IMG/VR virus record: IMGVR_UViG_3300022848_000583
Coordinates: 1 to 55,610 of that record
Reading direction: 5' to 3' (one strand)
Length of the DNA: 55,610 nucleotides
Origin: a virus
This document shows positions 41,957 to 50,759 of this stretch, piece after piece; the stretch's first letter is position 1, and each line of letters begins with the position of its first letter. The notes under the pieces were generated by a model that was not told the origin of the DNA, ran no database searches, and saw only the letters and a list, made by a program, of their open reading frames with translations. Made by a program: the position numbers and the translations under genes.

Positions 41957-42882
41957 TACCCAATTACCCAAGTTATCGGAATACTACCATCAATATAATC
42001 TCTAAGTTGTTGCTCTAAAGATGCCATTTCTTCATTTGCTTCTGCTTTAAGACTAGCACCGTTCAGAACGGTTCCGCCTTGTGGTCCTGCGATAGTAGCA
42101 AATTTTTCACGTGCTTCGCCGAGTATGCGTTTAGCAAAACTATATGCATACTCTTGTAACCACGGAAAAGCCTGGTAGTCATTTAACAACATGCTGTCTG
42201 GCTTATAGTTATATATGTGAAGTAAACAATCCTCCATGTCTTCTTCTCTAGGGATAGTACCTTGAAAAGGTATCTTACGAATAAGGGTTAACTTACGTGT
42301 AGTCCTGTTGTAAGTAAAATTCAGATACCCTCCAAACATTTTCATTGCTTGCTTTTGGTAGTCAACAAACAGTTCATAACTTAATAATCCCCCCACACGA
42401 CCTGCTACTAGCATATACGTGTTAAGATAACCACTAGCAAACGGTTCGAACTGACTTGCTGTTGTACCTGTAACACTACCTATACCTCGTCTGTATGCGG
42501 CTCGTACATCCATAACAGTACTAGGCAAAATATATTCTTGTGTTTCTGGCTTTAGTTTTAAGAACGCATACGATTCTTCTTGACTGTTGCCAGCTCGCTG
42601 GCGATATTTAATTACGGCTTGGTCAATAGCCAAATTGTAGTGTTCTGTATCAAGTTCGACATCAACAATACCATCTGCTAAACGCAATCTAATGTAATCT
42701 GTGATTTCACCACGTTTTAATTGTACTGTTCCGTCTACTGGTACTGTGGTTACATCACCGAAGTTCCCATCTGGGTCATACTTAACATGCCCGTGCCCGG
42801 TGCCCGTAGCAGGCACATAGAGGCTATCGGTCCTTAGGTTTCCGTTAGCAAAAAATGTTGGTGATAGATCTTGTTCAGCCAT
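41956..42882 (-). CDS. 13: Neck protein gp13
   Basis: The 308-residue protein matches T4 gp13 in length and end: LRLADGIVDVELDTEHYNLAIDQAVIKY corresponds to the T4 N-terminal helix, and IPITWVIG corresponds to the T4 end PPFGILVG. In between are SYAFLKLKPETQEYILP and WLQEYAYSFAKRILGEAREKF. gp13 joins the portal to the tail after head filling. Unlike T4, an N-terminal 50-residue extension precedes the core. A GATAAATAC promoter lies 20 bases upstream. Confidence 0.85.
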   Translation of the reverse strand: MAEQDLSPTFFANGNLRTDSLYVPATGTGHGHVKYDPDGNFGDVTTVPVDGTVQLKRGEITDYIRLRLADGIVDVELDTEHYNLAIDQAVIKYRQRAGNSQEESYAFLKLKPETQEYILPSTVMDVRAAYRRGIGSVTGTTASQFEPFASGYLNTYMLVAGRVGGLLSYELFVDYQKQAMKMFGGYLNFTYNRTTRKLTLIRKIPFQGTIPREEDMEDCLLHIYNYKPDSMLLNDYQAFPWLQEYAYSFAKRILGEAREKFATIAGPQGGTVLNGASLKAEANEEMASLEQQLRDYIDGSIPITWVIG

Positions 42883-42902
42883 ATTAGTATTATCCTTATA
42901 AT

Positions 42903-42911
42903 GTATTTATC
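42903..42911 (-). promoter_or_regulatory. Late promoter GATAAATAC for gp13
   Basis: Minus-strand GATAAATAC 20 bases before the gp13 ATG, with AAGGAT as ribosome site. Confidence 0.62.
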
Positions 42912-42927
42912 AGGTTACTAATATTGG

Positions 42928-44082
42928 CTACAAAGCCTTTAGCAGGAGTATGTCTTTGTTAATGCGACCATTGGCAGGTATACTCACAGCTTTTATCTCA
43001 TCTAAAAACTTACGTAACTGTACTTTACCCGCTTTCATAAACTCTAGTAACTTTTGTTCAGGTTTGCGGACCGTTTTACCCTGACTTTTGACAGTATCGT
43101 AGCCTAAAATGCTGGTTCCTTTAACGCTTAGGGGTCCAAAGGTATCGTCTGCTACATACTTAAACATCTTACGTGTTTTAACATTATACACCCAAAGTTC
43201 TTGTGCGCCTATAATATCAACAGGATTAATAGACACTAGTTTAAGTACGTTGTCCTCTTTTAGGTACTTCATCTTGCTAACTGATTTTTCCTTATTGGGG
43301 GCTCGTTTGACCTTTGCTTTTTTGGTTTGCTTCTTAACTTGTCTATACTGTTCTATTGCATCTTGGAACTTGTCAAAGAATCCAAATATGCGTCTGAAGT
43401 CTGCGGCCCTGTAATGACTATATGCTTCTGTTAAATCTTCGTCAGTACCTAGTTGTGCTTCTTTAAGTTCGCCAACATACTGCTCGGCCCATTCTGTATA
43501 CCGGCTCAATTGTGCTTGTGGTACATTGCTGGCTTTGAAATATTCAAATGCTTTGGGATCAATCTTCTTGCCTACAATCAAGTCGTCGACCAGCCCATCA
43601 AAGTGTGCAAGGTGCTCGTTAGTCTTTTCCTGCAACCTGTCTTGGATGGTTTTTACTTGGCTTGGTGCAGTTACCTTCTTACTGCCTTCTTCCTGAATTT
43701 CGATAGGGTCAACAAGTTTGGTCACGTGTTCGATAGTTTCCCTAAGATATTTAACATGTGGCTCTTTCAGCGGCATGCCTTGTTTGTGTGCCTTAACCAA
43801 ACTGCATGCTGTCAATGACAAGCTACGGTCTGAACTTCGTACAAAGTTGCTTACATCTTCTTTTTTGTAACCACTGTCCTGCATCCATGATACCAAATAC
43901 TTTTTAAGATCCTTTGGCGAATAATGATAGTTGTAGTAATTAAAACTTTGTCGCATGTGGTGGTCAAATTCAGCTTCGTCCATTTTTAATGCACGTTCGG
44001 TATCCCACACTGGCTCGGGCCCAGTACCTTTTTCGTCTGCTAGTTTTTGCATTTTAGCTTTCGCTTTAGTATTAATTGCCAT
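42928..44082 (-). CDS. Conserved hypothetical protein upstream of gp13
   Basis: The 384-residue protein is basic and helical for most of its length, with a C-terminal beta-rich part (VLKLVSINPVDIIGAQELWVYNVKTRKMFKYVAD). I recall such genes beside gp13 in marine T4-like phages without function. No catalytic or transmembrane motif is seen. It starts 134 bases from the divergent gp14-like gene. Confidence 0.65.
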   Translation of the reverse strand: MAINTKAKAKMQKLADEKGTGPEPVWDTERALKMDEAEFDHHMRQSFNYYNYHYSPKDLKKYLVSWMQDSGYKKEDVSNFVRSSDRSLSLTACSLVKAHKQGMPLKEPHVKYLRETIEHVTKLVDPIEIQEEGSKKVTAPSQVKTIQDRLQEKTNEHLAHFDGLVDDLIVGKKIDPKAFEYFKASNVPQAQLSRYTEWAEQYVGELKEAQLGTDEDLTEAYSHYRAADFRRIFGFFDKFQDAIEQYRQVKKQTKKAKVKRAPNKEKSVSKMKYLKEDNVLKLVSINPVDIIGAQELWVYNVKTRKMFKYVADDTFGPLSVKGTSILGYDTVKSQGKTVRKPEQKLLEFMKAGKVQLRKFLDEIKAVSIPANGRINKDILLLKAL

Positions 44083-44216
44083 ATTATACGCTCCTTAATT
44101 ATCTAACAAAGTACTATTATACGCTCATTGAGTATATATGTCAAGCACCTATTAGAATCAACAACTTACACCAGGTTCTAAATACCGCTAAATACTAGAT
44201 ATTATAGGATTTTATT
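44083..44216. other. Divergent intergenic region
   Basis: This 134-base gap separates the minus-strand gene 42928-44082 from the plus-strand gp14-like gene. It holds a tandem late-promoter motif near its right end. No coding frame is supported. Confidence 0.6.
44178..44195 (+). promoter_or_regulatory. Tandem late promoter octamers CTAAATAC
   Basis: Two exact CTAAATAC copies start at 44178 and 44188, one helical turn apart, 21 bases before the GTG start of the gp14-like gene. AGGA lies between. Confidence 0.6.
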
Positions 44217-45602
44217 GTGCCACGGTTATCACTCTGGAAAGACGGAAGACACTCAAACGATTACAAGTTTATGGATCGTGTTATCGGCGAAGAATTCACT
44301 GTCGGTGGCACTGGGGTAAACGTACACAAATACCTTGGTACTCAGGAACAGAACACAGTAAAAGTAACTAATGCGACACAAGGTTCTGCAGGTGTTGTTC
44401 TTTCTTTTGCTAGTACATCAAATATCGAATTAAATTATTATGTGTCTGGGACAGGCATTCCTGCAGATACCAAAGTTATTGCTAAAAATGCAACAACTGT
44501 TACACTAAACAACAGCACAACTATAGCACTGCTTAGTGGCAGTACTATTAAATTTTACGACAACCCGAGCGAGCCGAGTTATACAACTCAAAGTGAAAAA
44601 AATATTCAGGACTTGTTCTTCTTAGAGAACAGAGACCGTAAGTACGACACTGACATTTATCCAATGCGTGGAATTTACACAGTACAGGATACTACGTTTG
44701 ATCTGAGCCAATTTGGCATGTTCTTACAAACAGGCACACTGTTTATGACGTTCCACATTAACGACATGGTACAATCACTAGGTCGTAAAATGATGAACGG
44801 TGATGTGCTAGAGCTACAACATCTATTAGATTATTATCCACTAGATGACACACTGCCTGTTGCACTTAAAAGATTCTACGTAGTAAGTGATTGTCAAAAT
44901 GCCGCTGACGGGTTTAGTCAAACTTGGTGGCCTCACTTATGGCGTGTGAAACTTAATCCGCTGACAGACAGTCAAGAATACAAAGACATACTTGATAATA
45001 TTAAAGTTGATGCTCCTGATTGGGATCCAACCAATGGCAATGTTAGTCTCGGCAGTGTACAGAGTACTATTGAAACTTATCAGAATATAAACAATGCTAT
45101 TATCAAAGAAGCAGAAAAAGAAGTTCCACTAAGTGGCTACGATATTAGTCATCTTTACATTAAGTCAACAACGCCAGACGGCAAGTATCCAGGTGACCCA
45201 GTTGGTGTAACTGCTGACGGTAATGTTACTGCTGATAGCGATAGTGTAAGCACAGACTATGCTATCTTGAGTCCACAAGCAGTACCAGAAGGATATTTAA
45301 CAGGGACAGGGCTAGGACCAAATGGTATGCCAGTAACAGTTGGCATTGCTTTCCCGAATGGGCCATCAGTAGGTGACTATGCACTTAGATCAGACTACTT
45401 GCCAAACAGGCTGTTTAGATATGACGGGAGACGTTGGGTGAAAATTGAAGATAACGTAAGAACAACACTTACACCAGGATCAGAGAACACCACACAACGT
45501 AGTGGCTTTGTAAACAACACAGAAACATACACAAACAATTCAGGCAATGTAACAGTAAGACAAAGTCTTAGTGATGCATTAAAGGCTAAGGCAGATAATT
45601 AA
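44217..45602 (+). CDS. Neck/structural protein, gp14-like
   Basis: The 461-residue protein uses a GTG start (MPRLSLWKD). Its core (NIQDLFFLENRDRKYD, FDLSQFGMFLQTGTLFMTFHINDMVQ, NGDVLELQHLLDYYPL) is a marine T4-like structural family. The FGM strand followed by GDVLE-type residues recalls T4 gp14 (SNFGMQV, GDLIYFP), and position before gp15 supports that, but the match is weak. Residues 45-110 hold an inserted beta module (YYVSGTGIPADTKVIAKNA), and the C-terminus has a GDYALRSD ... LFRYDGRRWV decoration motif. It ends TAATG into gp15. Confidence 0.6.
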   Translation: MPRLSLWKDGRHSNDYKFMDRVIGEEFTVGGTGVNVHKYLGTQEQNTVKVTNATQGSAGVVLSFASTSNIELNYYVSGTGIPADTKVIAKNATTVTLNNSTTIALLSGSTIKFYDNPSEPSYTTQSEKNIQDLFFLENRDRKYDTDIYPMRGIYTVQDTTFDLSQFGMFLQTGTLFMTFHINDMVQSLGRKMMNGDVLELQHLLDYYPLDDTLPVALKRFYVVSDCQNAADGFSQTWWPHLWRVKLNPLTDSQEYKDILDNIKVDAPDWDPTNGNVSLGSVQSTIETYQNINNAIIKEAEKEVPLSGYDISHLYIKSTTPDGKYPGDPVGVTADGNVTADSDSVSTDYAILSPQAVPEGYLTGTGLGPNGMPVTVGIAFPNGPSVGDYALRSDYLPNRLFRYDGRRWVKIEDNVRTTLTPGSENTTQRSGFVNNTETYTNNSGNVTVRQSLSDALKAKADN

Positions 45603-46960
45603 TGGCTCAACAATTTTTTTACGATGGACAAATACGCAGATTCCTAGTTCAATTTATGCGAATACTCAGCGGATTCCAAGTTGAATTTGGTAAAAACGCT
45701 GACGGTGTAAAAACGCTACAGACTGTTCCCATATACTACGGGGACCAAAGCAGACAAGCCGCTACTATCCTACGCAATAATAGTGAGAATGCACTCAATG
45801 GCGTGCCTGCTATGAGTGCATATATTTCAGCACTGCAATATGATCAGTCCCGCATGCAGGATCCTACACATGTAGGAAAGATTAACTTACGTCAACGTCA
45901 GTACGATCCCGAGACTGGAACATATACTGATCAACAGGGAGATAGTTATACTGTTGAAAGACTAATGCCTGTTCCTTATAAGTTAACAATTATCTTGGAT
46001 ATTTGGTCGAGCAACACTGAACAAAAAATGCAAATAGTAGAGCAAATTGCTACGTTATTCAATCCAAGTTTTGAAATTCAGTCAACAGATAATTATGTTG
46101 ATTGGGCTAGTTTAACTTTTGTACAATTAACTGATATGTCATGGAGTTCAAGGACTGTGCCGATGGGAGCAGATGAAAGTATAGACATTGCTAGTCTTAC
46201 TTTTGAAATGCCAATTTGGATCGCAAGTCCTGCTAAGGTTAAGCGTCTTGGTGTGATACAAAAGTTTATTGGTAGTGTTTATGACGAGCAGGGTGAATTC
46301 AATGAGGATACTGTATTAAGCAATCTTGTTGCCCGTGTAAAAGTCACACCGTTAGAGTATGGCATTTACTATACTGGAAATCAAATGAAGTTGGTTAAGC
46401 CAGAAGAAGTTGTTAGCGAGGCTGGTGTTATAACCAAAGTTGCTCCAACAAAAGAAACTTGGGAAGCACTGATTGGGGTATATGGCACACTGGTTACAGG
46501 TACCACAGAGATAAGATTAGAGTTAGCAACTGGTAACGAACTGATAGGGCAAATTGCGTATCACCCAACAGATCCAACTATACTATTGTTTACCCCAACC
46601 GAAGATACAATGCCTCTCAACACACTAGAGGCAGTAGCTAAAATTATAAATCCAATCAACATTACTGTAGACAGTAGTTTAACAAGCCCTACTACAGGAA
46701 CACGCTACTTGCTTACAGATCACATTGGTGCTGAAGATAACGAAAACTACAGTGTCTGGGGTGATATAGTTGCTAGTGGGAACGACATAATAGAATATAA
46801 CGGATCAAGATGGATCGTTGTGTTCGATAGCGGTGAAATTACAGATACAGAATATGTAACCAATACAAATACTGGTGTTCAATATCGCTGGACCGGGTTA
46901 GAATGGGTCAAAAGCGTTGAAGGTTTATATCGAGGTGGTGAGTGGAGTCTGGCTATATAG
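45602..46960 (+). CDS. 15: Tail completion/sheath stabiliser gp15
   Basis: The 452-residue protein aligns with T4 gp15 over its first 230 residues: QFFYDGQIRRFLVQFMRIL (T4 GYFYNSSFRRYATLMGDLF), VPIYYGDQSRQ, PVPYKLTIILDIWSS and MQIVEQIATLFNPSFE. gp15 caps the tail and attaches it to the neck. The C-terminal 190 residues are an extra beta-rich part with YNGSRWIVVFD and YRWTGLEWVK decoration motifs, absent from T4. It overlaps the gp14-like gene by one base and the Nudix gene by 19 bases. Confidence 0.88.
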   Translation: MAQQFFYDGQIRRFLVQFMRILSGFQVEFGKNADGVKTLQTVPIYYGDQSRQAATILRNNSENALNGVPAMSAYISALQYDQSRMQDPTHVGKINLRQRQYDPETGTYTDQQGDSYTVERLMPVPYKLTIILDIWSSNTEQKMQIVEQIATLFNPSFEIQSTDNYVDWASLTFVQLTDMSWSSRTVPMGADESIDIASLTFEMPIWIASPAKVKRLGVIQKFIGSVYDEQGEFNEDTVLSNLVARVKVTPLEYGIYYTGNQMKLVKPEEVVSEAGVITKVAPTKETWEALIGVYGTLVTGTTEIRLELATGNELIGQIAYHPTDPTILLFTPTEDTMPLNTLEAVAKIINPINITVDSSLTSPTTGTRYLLTDHIGAEDNENYSVWGDIVASGNDIIEYNGSRWIVVFDSGEITDTEYVTNTNTGVQYRWTGLEWVKSVEGLYRGGEWSLAI

Positions 46961-47400
46961 GCTGTGGTGCATTAGTTTACAGCAAATCAACACACAGATA
47001 CTTATTTTTGTTGCGCAACCGCAAGCGACATGCAGGCACATGGGGTTTAGTTGGTGGCCGTGTTGAAGATGGGGAATCGCCATTACAAGCACTTGAGAGA
47101 GAACTAGTAGAAGAAATTGGTACGGTAGTATCTTATAACAAAATAATCCCAATGGAAAAGTTTACAAACGAATCCAATAATTTCGAATATCACACATACT
47201 TAATACCAGTAGAAGAAGAGTTTGTGCCAATACTGAACGACGAACATAGAGGATATGCATGGACCAGCATAGCCGATCACCCGAAGCCTCTGCACCCGGG
47301 TGTTTGGCGTACTTTTAGTTTTAAGGTAATACTGGAAAAATTAAAGATAATGGAGGCAATCTTTACAGATCACACTCTGTTACCAATTGATGAAAACTGA
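46942..47400 (+). CDS. Nudix hydrolase
   Basis: The 152-residue protein has a complete Nudix box: GRVEDGESPLQALERELVEEIG, i.e. the G-x5-E-x7-R-E-x2-E-E-x-G pattern (GRVEDGE through ELVEEIG), near residues 34-56. It starts at GTG 46942 after GGTGG, overlapping gp15 by 19 bases, so it is translated with late genes. Substrate unknown; phage Nudix enzymes act on nucleotides, caps or sugar nucleotides. It overlaps the convergent gene 47363-48088 by 38 bases. Confidence 0.88.
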   Translation: MESGYIGCGALVYSKSTHRYLFLLRNRKRHAGTWGLVGGRVEDGESPLQALERELVEEIGTVVSYNKIIPMEKFTNESNNFEYHTYLIPVEEEFVPILNDEHRGYAWTSIADHPKPLHPGVWRTFSFKVILEKLKIMEAIFTDHTLLPIDEN

Positions 47401-48088
47401 TCCTGCGGAAGTTAGAGCACTCTTTCCAAGCGCCAGGTATGTTGCCTTTACCAGTTTTGTTTACATGAATAAACTCTACTAACGGGTACGCTTGCATTAG
47501 TGTTTTAAGTGCAAGACCATAGAAATCATCAGTAACCACTGTGTCTTCAATTTGATATGCATTAGTTCCTGTGTAGACATTATTATTGTTACCGTGTGTG
47601 TCTTGTCCATCAAACCCTACTAGATAGATTTTGCTGTGTCCATCAAATGCAGCCATGTAAGCTGCCATGGCACCTGCATTCCACTGCGGATCCTGTGGCA
47701 TCATATAAAATACCCCTGGGTGATCAAAGATTTGATCCGAGTTTGCGTAAACAATTTTTCTCGTTGCTCCACCAGTTTCGACTAGTTCTTGTGCAATCTT
47801 ATCGTTGTTAATTACCAAAAAGTCTACGTCATAGTGTGCATCTCGGTGTATGGCATTGCAACCATATGTTTGTAATTTTGGTTGCTTGAAGATATAGTTA
47901 ATATCAAAATCACCGCGACTCAGGCCGTTGCCAAGCACCACAGCTTGTTGTCCAGTTCTGTTGTTATCTAGTATTGATGGTTCAATTGTCTCTGTTTCGT
48001 ATGTCCAGGAGCCGTTTTCGTATGTGGCTGTGGCGTTAATTTCTTCGCCAGTGTATGTGGTTCGCAGACGTTGGTAAAAGTTTTGCAT
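47363..48088 (-). CDS. MptE/DUF115-like protein, possible glycan-modifying enzyme
   Basis: The 241-residue protein has a Rossmann-like GNGLSRGDFDI motif near residue 55, then TYGCNAIHRDAHYDVDFLVINN, and IYLVGFDGQDTHGNNNNVYTG. This pattern (GxGxS, then C-N-x5-D, then GxD) is that of MptE-like/DUF115 proteins found in surface-glycan gene clusters. The exact reaction is unknown. It lies between gp15/Nudix and the tail-fibre genes, so it might decorate fibres. Confidence 0.55.
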   Translation of the reverse strand: MQNFYQRLRTTYTGEEINATATYENGSWTYETETIEPSILDNNRTGQQAVVLGNGLSRGDFDINYIFKQPKLQTYGCNAIHRDAHYDVDFLVINNDKIAQELVETGGATRKIVYANSDQIFDHPGVFYMMPQDPQWNAGAMAAYMAAFDGHSKIYLVGFDGQDTHGNNNNVYTGTNAYQIEDTVVTDDFYGLALKTLMQAYPLVEFIHVNKTGKGNIPGAWKECSNFRRISFHQLVTECDL

Positions 48089-48127
48089 TTGTTAGCTCCA
48101 TGTAGTTGTTATTGTTAGCTAGTATAT

Positions 48128-48319
48128 TTATTTTGGATTGTTATCTTTCACTGTCTTAATCGCATTATAAAAGTCTGCAAACTTTACTTTTAGATCTTCG
48201 TCTGCATCAATAGCATGCCACAACAGATCTAACTGTTCTGTGATAGATGGATACGAAAACGCACGATTTTTATCTACTTCTTTTTCTGCGTCTGTCATGT
48301 TTTCTATAAGTTTTGCCAT
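48128..48319 (-). CDS. Small tail-fibre-associated protein
   Basis: The 63-residue protein has the pattern YPSITEQLDLLWHAID followed by AIKTVKDNNPK. Short proteins with YPSIxxQLDxL and IxxVKxxxPK are found next to phage tail-fibre genes. Its ATG overlaps the stop of the fibre gene (TAATG). Probably structural or assembly-related. Confidence 0.65.
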   Translation of the reverse strand: MAKLIENMTDAEKEVDKNRAFSYPSITEQLDLLWHAIDADEDLKVKFADFYNAIKTVKDNNPK

Positions 48320-49716
48320 TATGCTATTGCCTGTATCAGTAACATTGGTTTAATTGGAGCTAGGCGAGTGCCCGAAGCAGTAGTACCATCCCACCAGACA
48401 TTTTGATGAAGCGTGTGAGAATAACCGCCACCATAATGCCGATGCAATCCTCTAATTGTTTTTGCACTTGTCCAACTGGTAAACTTTCCGTTTGCGGCGT
48501 CATCGCTTGCGGCGGCGCAATCAAAAACCCACTCTACACCAAGTTCTAAGTTCGCATGATGCCAGTTTGTTGATGCATAGTTGGATGAATAGTTTCTAGA
48601 TGACGGGATAACATCTGTTCCATCTATTTGAACTTTAAAATGTGAAATGCCAGAATAGCCGGTACAATCCCACTTGAAATTGTATCTATATATGACTCTT
48701 TTTGTTCCTGCTGGTGGGGTATACGCTACAGAACTACCTGTCATTACTACATGTGAGGCTGTTGATGCCTGTCCGGCAGTAACATTTGTAATAGTATATG
48801 ACCCAGATAGAACTGATACAGTTGAACCATCACACATACAAGCAATTGTTTCAATAATTTCGCCTGGCCTATATGTGCCTGGAGTAATTTTACCGCTGGT
48901 TGTGATATCACCACTAGGGTCAATTGTCATTGCGGAATTAGTTATACCACTACCATAACTGTTGCTAGTACCAAAAATCAGTTTAGAACCACCACCTGTG
49001 TACTGTGCTCCAATTCTTACATGCGGAGCGGCTTGACTTGCTAGATATTTTCCTTCAATTAAAGAAACGTAATTATCAGCAGTATAACTAGTTTGCGAAA
49101 CTTCAACGCCCTCACCAGCAGTTGTTCCTGTAAATGTAGACCCTAATGTATTTGCGGCATTTATTTCTAAACTTGTAGTAGGACTAGTCGTACCAATACC
49201 GACTTTGCCAGCGCTGTTGATACGCATACGTTCTGTACCGTCAACACTAAAATTAAGTATTGAACCAGCACCTGCATTAGTTGGATCAGACGTTATACCT
49301 ATAGATCTACTTGAATTACTAAGATTAATTATTCCACCAGAATAACTAGTATCAGCAACACTTCCAACAAAGGCTTGACTAGTAGCCATTGATGTACCAA
49401 CGGTTACTAAATTAGTAGTTGGACTAGTAGTACCGATACCGACTTTACCAGCACTGTCAATTGCCAATGAATCGTCTGGTGCTGATCCGTTAACATCAAT
49501 AGCGGCAGGTAAGGATTCAATGCCTGTTAATGCACTGCCGTCACCTGCAAATGCCGTAGCAGTTACAGTACCAGCTACATGCAGTTTTGAGCTTGGCTCA
49601 GCAACCCCAACACCAATGTTACCGTTGCTTTTAACTCTTAATGAATTGGCAGGGGCACTTTTATCAGCTTTGATTGATGTCCCAGAAGTTGCTACTCTAT
49701 TTCCAATATATGCCAT
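48319..49716 (-). CDS. Tail fibre protein
   Basis: The 465-residue protein begins MAYIGNRVATSGTSIKADKS and has repeated short fibre motifs (GNIGVGVAEPSSKLHVAGTVTA and two GKVGIGTTSPTT copies) that form beta-helical or trimeric stalk segments. The last 180 residues (from about GEIIETIACMCDG) are a distinct globular tip with HFKVQIDGTDVIP, IRGLHRHYGGGYSHTLHQNVWWDG, probably the receptor-binding or assembly domain. I see no S74 peptidase motif. It abuts gene 49717-50394 with no gap. Confidence 0.75.
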   Translation of the reverse strand: MAYIGNRVATSGTSIKADKSAPANSLRVKSNGNIGVGVAEPSSKLHVAGTVTATAFAGDGSALTGIESLPAAIDVNGSAPDDSLAIDSAGKVGIGTTSPTTNLVTVGTSMATSQAFVGSVADTSYSGGIINLSNSSRSIGITSDPTNAGAGSILNFSVDGTERMRINSAGKVGIGTTSPTTSLEINAANTLGSTFTGTTAGEGVEVSQTSYTADNYVSLIEGKYLASQAAPHVRIGAQYTGGGSKLIFGTSNSYGSGITNSAMTIDPSGDITTSGKITPGTYRPGEIIETIACMCDGSTVSVLSGSYTITNVTAGQASTASHVVMTGSSVAYTPPAGTKRVIYRYNFKWDCTGYSGISHFKVQIDGTDVIPSSRNYSSNYASTNWHHANLELGVEWVFDCAAASDDAANGKFTSWTSAKTIRGLHRHYGGGYSHTLHQNVWWDGTTASGTRLAPIKPMLLIQAIA

Positions 49717-50394
49717 TTATAATCTTCCCGCAATCACTTCAATAGTGCCAACCGTTTCGGAGTCATAAGATTCAAGTGCTTTGCCTACCACTGTTCCAAA
49801 ATTTGGTGCTGTGCAGGAAGTGCCTGCTCCTGCTATATTACCAGAAACAATCATGTCTCCACGTTGTATTTTTCCATGCACCTTACAAGGAACACGACCT
49901 GTTAGTGCCAGGTCAACAACATTTTCTGCCACTAGGTCTTTGTTCATTAAAAATGCAGGATTGGTACTGACTATGCCCGCCACTGTGGGATCCATGTAAC
50001 TGTTGCTGGATGTAACTTCTTTTGGACCGCCTATTGTCATAACAGTTCCTGGGTCATATTGGCTATCCGCTACGTATTTTTCAGCCAAGTCAGCATACAA
50101 TGCTTGTGTTGCTGTACCTGTAAAATATGTTGCTGTAACATTACCACTAAAGTTTCCGTGTACTGCTTGTACTGTTCCTGTTGCGTTAACATGTGAAGCA
50201 CCTACGTTACCGGATGTAGTTAGCAAGTCAGTACTTGGGTTGTATGTTAAATTAGCATCAGTTTCTAACGCGGTTGTAGCCCCTTGTGTATCGCTGAATA
50301 CCAAGAAAACAGTTTCGTTATTGCCATCATTAGCTGTATTAATAACTGTTTCAGCTGTTGTTATAACGTCGGGTTCGTTGCCTAAATATGCCAT
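49717..50394 (-). CDS. Fibre protein with IMC-like C-terminal domain
   Basis: The 225-residue protein begins MAYLGNEPDVITTAETV, like the next fibre gene (MAYIGN). Its C-terminal 145 residues (from NATGTVQAVHGNFSGNVTAT to IEVIAGRL) are shared with the end of the large fibre gene 51556-55610. That region has ADLAEKY, VAGIVSTNPAFLM, ALTGRVPCKV, GDMIVSG and VGKALES in the order of Peptidase_G2-type intramolecular chaperones; this resemblance is by eye. It may be a short fibre or an adaptor. Confidence 0.65.
   Translation of the reverse strand: MAYLGNEPDVITTAETVINTANDGNNETVFLVFSDTQGATTALETDANLTYNPSTDLLTTSGNVGASHVNATGTVQAVHGNFSGNVTATYFTGTATQALYADLAEKYVADSQYDPGTVMTIGGPKEVTSSNSYMDPTVAGIVSTNPAFLMNKDLVAENVVDLALTGRVPCKVHGKIQRGDMIVSGNIAGAGTSCTAPNFGTVVGKALESYDSETVGTIEVIAGRL
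50129..50189. repeat. 61-base exact repeat, copy A (copy B at 51962-52022)
   Basis: Identical at every position to 51962-52022, 1833 bases away, in the same orientation. Both copies code for the conserved NATGTVQAVHGNFSGNVTAT segment at the start of the shared fibre domain. Confidence 0.9.
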
Positions 50395-50402
50395 TGATTA
50401 TC

Positions 50403-50732
50403 CTAGGTCGACGATGACAAGTAACTCATGATAGAATCTGTACTGGTGGTTGTGTCAGAAGAAACACTTATTGTGTCGCCCTGTTCAAGAACTACTTTTT
50501 GATCGCCACCAACGATTACTATTGCACCACCACTTGCTATTGTTGCGCCTTTGATCATGTTTACTGTTGCCCCACCACTTTTGCTTAGTGTTGCTGTTAC
50601 AGCTATATTATTTGCGTGTATATTTGATAAACTAAAACCAATAATGGTGTGTGTTGTACTTGACGAGACTGTGTCAGACACCTGTGCAGGGCTAGTCCCT
50701 ATGTTCCCGGTTACTACGCTTTTAAATGCCAT
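50403..50732 (-). CDS. Small beta-rich structural protein
   Basis: The 109-residue protein is Thr/Ser/Gly/Val-rich and predicted all-beta (MAFKSVVTGNIGTSPAQVSDTV, HTIIGFSLSNIHANNIAVTATL, KVVLEQGDTISVSSDTT). It looks like a fibre-attached or head-decoration domain, but no family can be named. A ribosome site AGGAATT precedes the ATG. Confidence 0.6.
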   Translation of the reverse strand: MAFKSVVTGNIGTSPAQVSDTVSSSTTHTIIGFSLSNIHANNIAVTATLSKSGGATVNMIKGATIASGGAIVIVGGDQKVVLEQGDTISVSSDTTTSTDSIMSYLSSST

Positions 50733-50751
50733 TTCTAATTCCTATCATACT

Positions 50752-50759
50752 GTATTTAA
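50752..50759 (-). promoter_or_regulatory. Late-promoter-like octamer TTAAATAC
   Basis: It contains the stop codon of gene 50756-51463 and lies 19 bases before the ATG at 50732. Confidence 0.4.
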
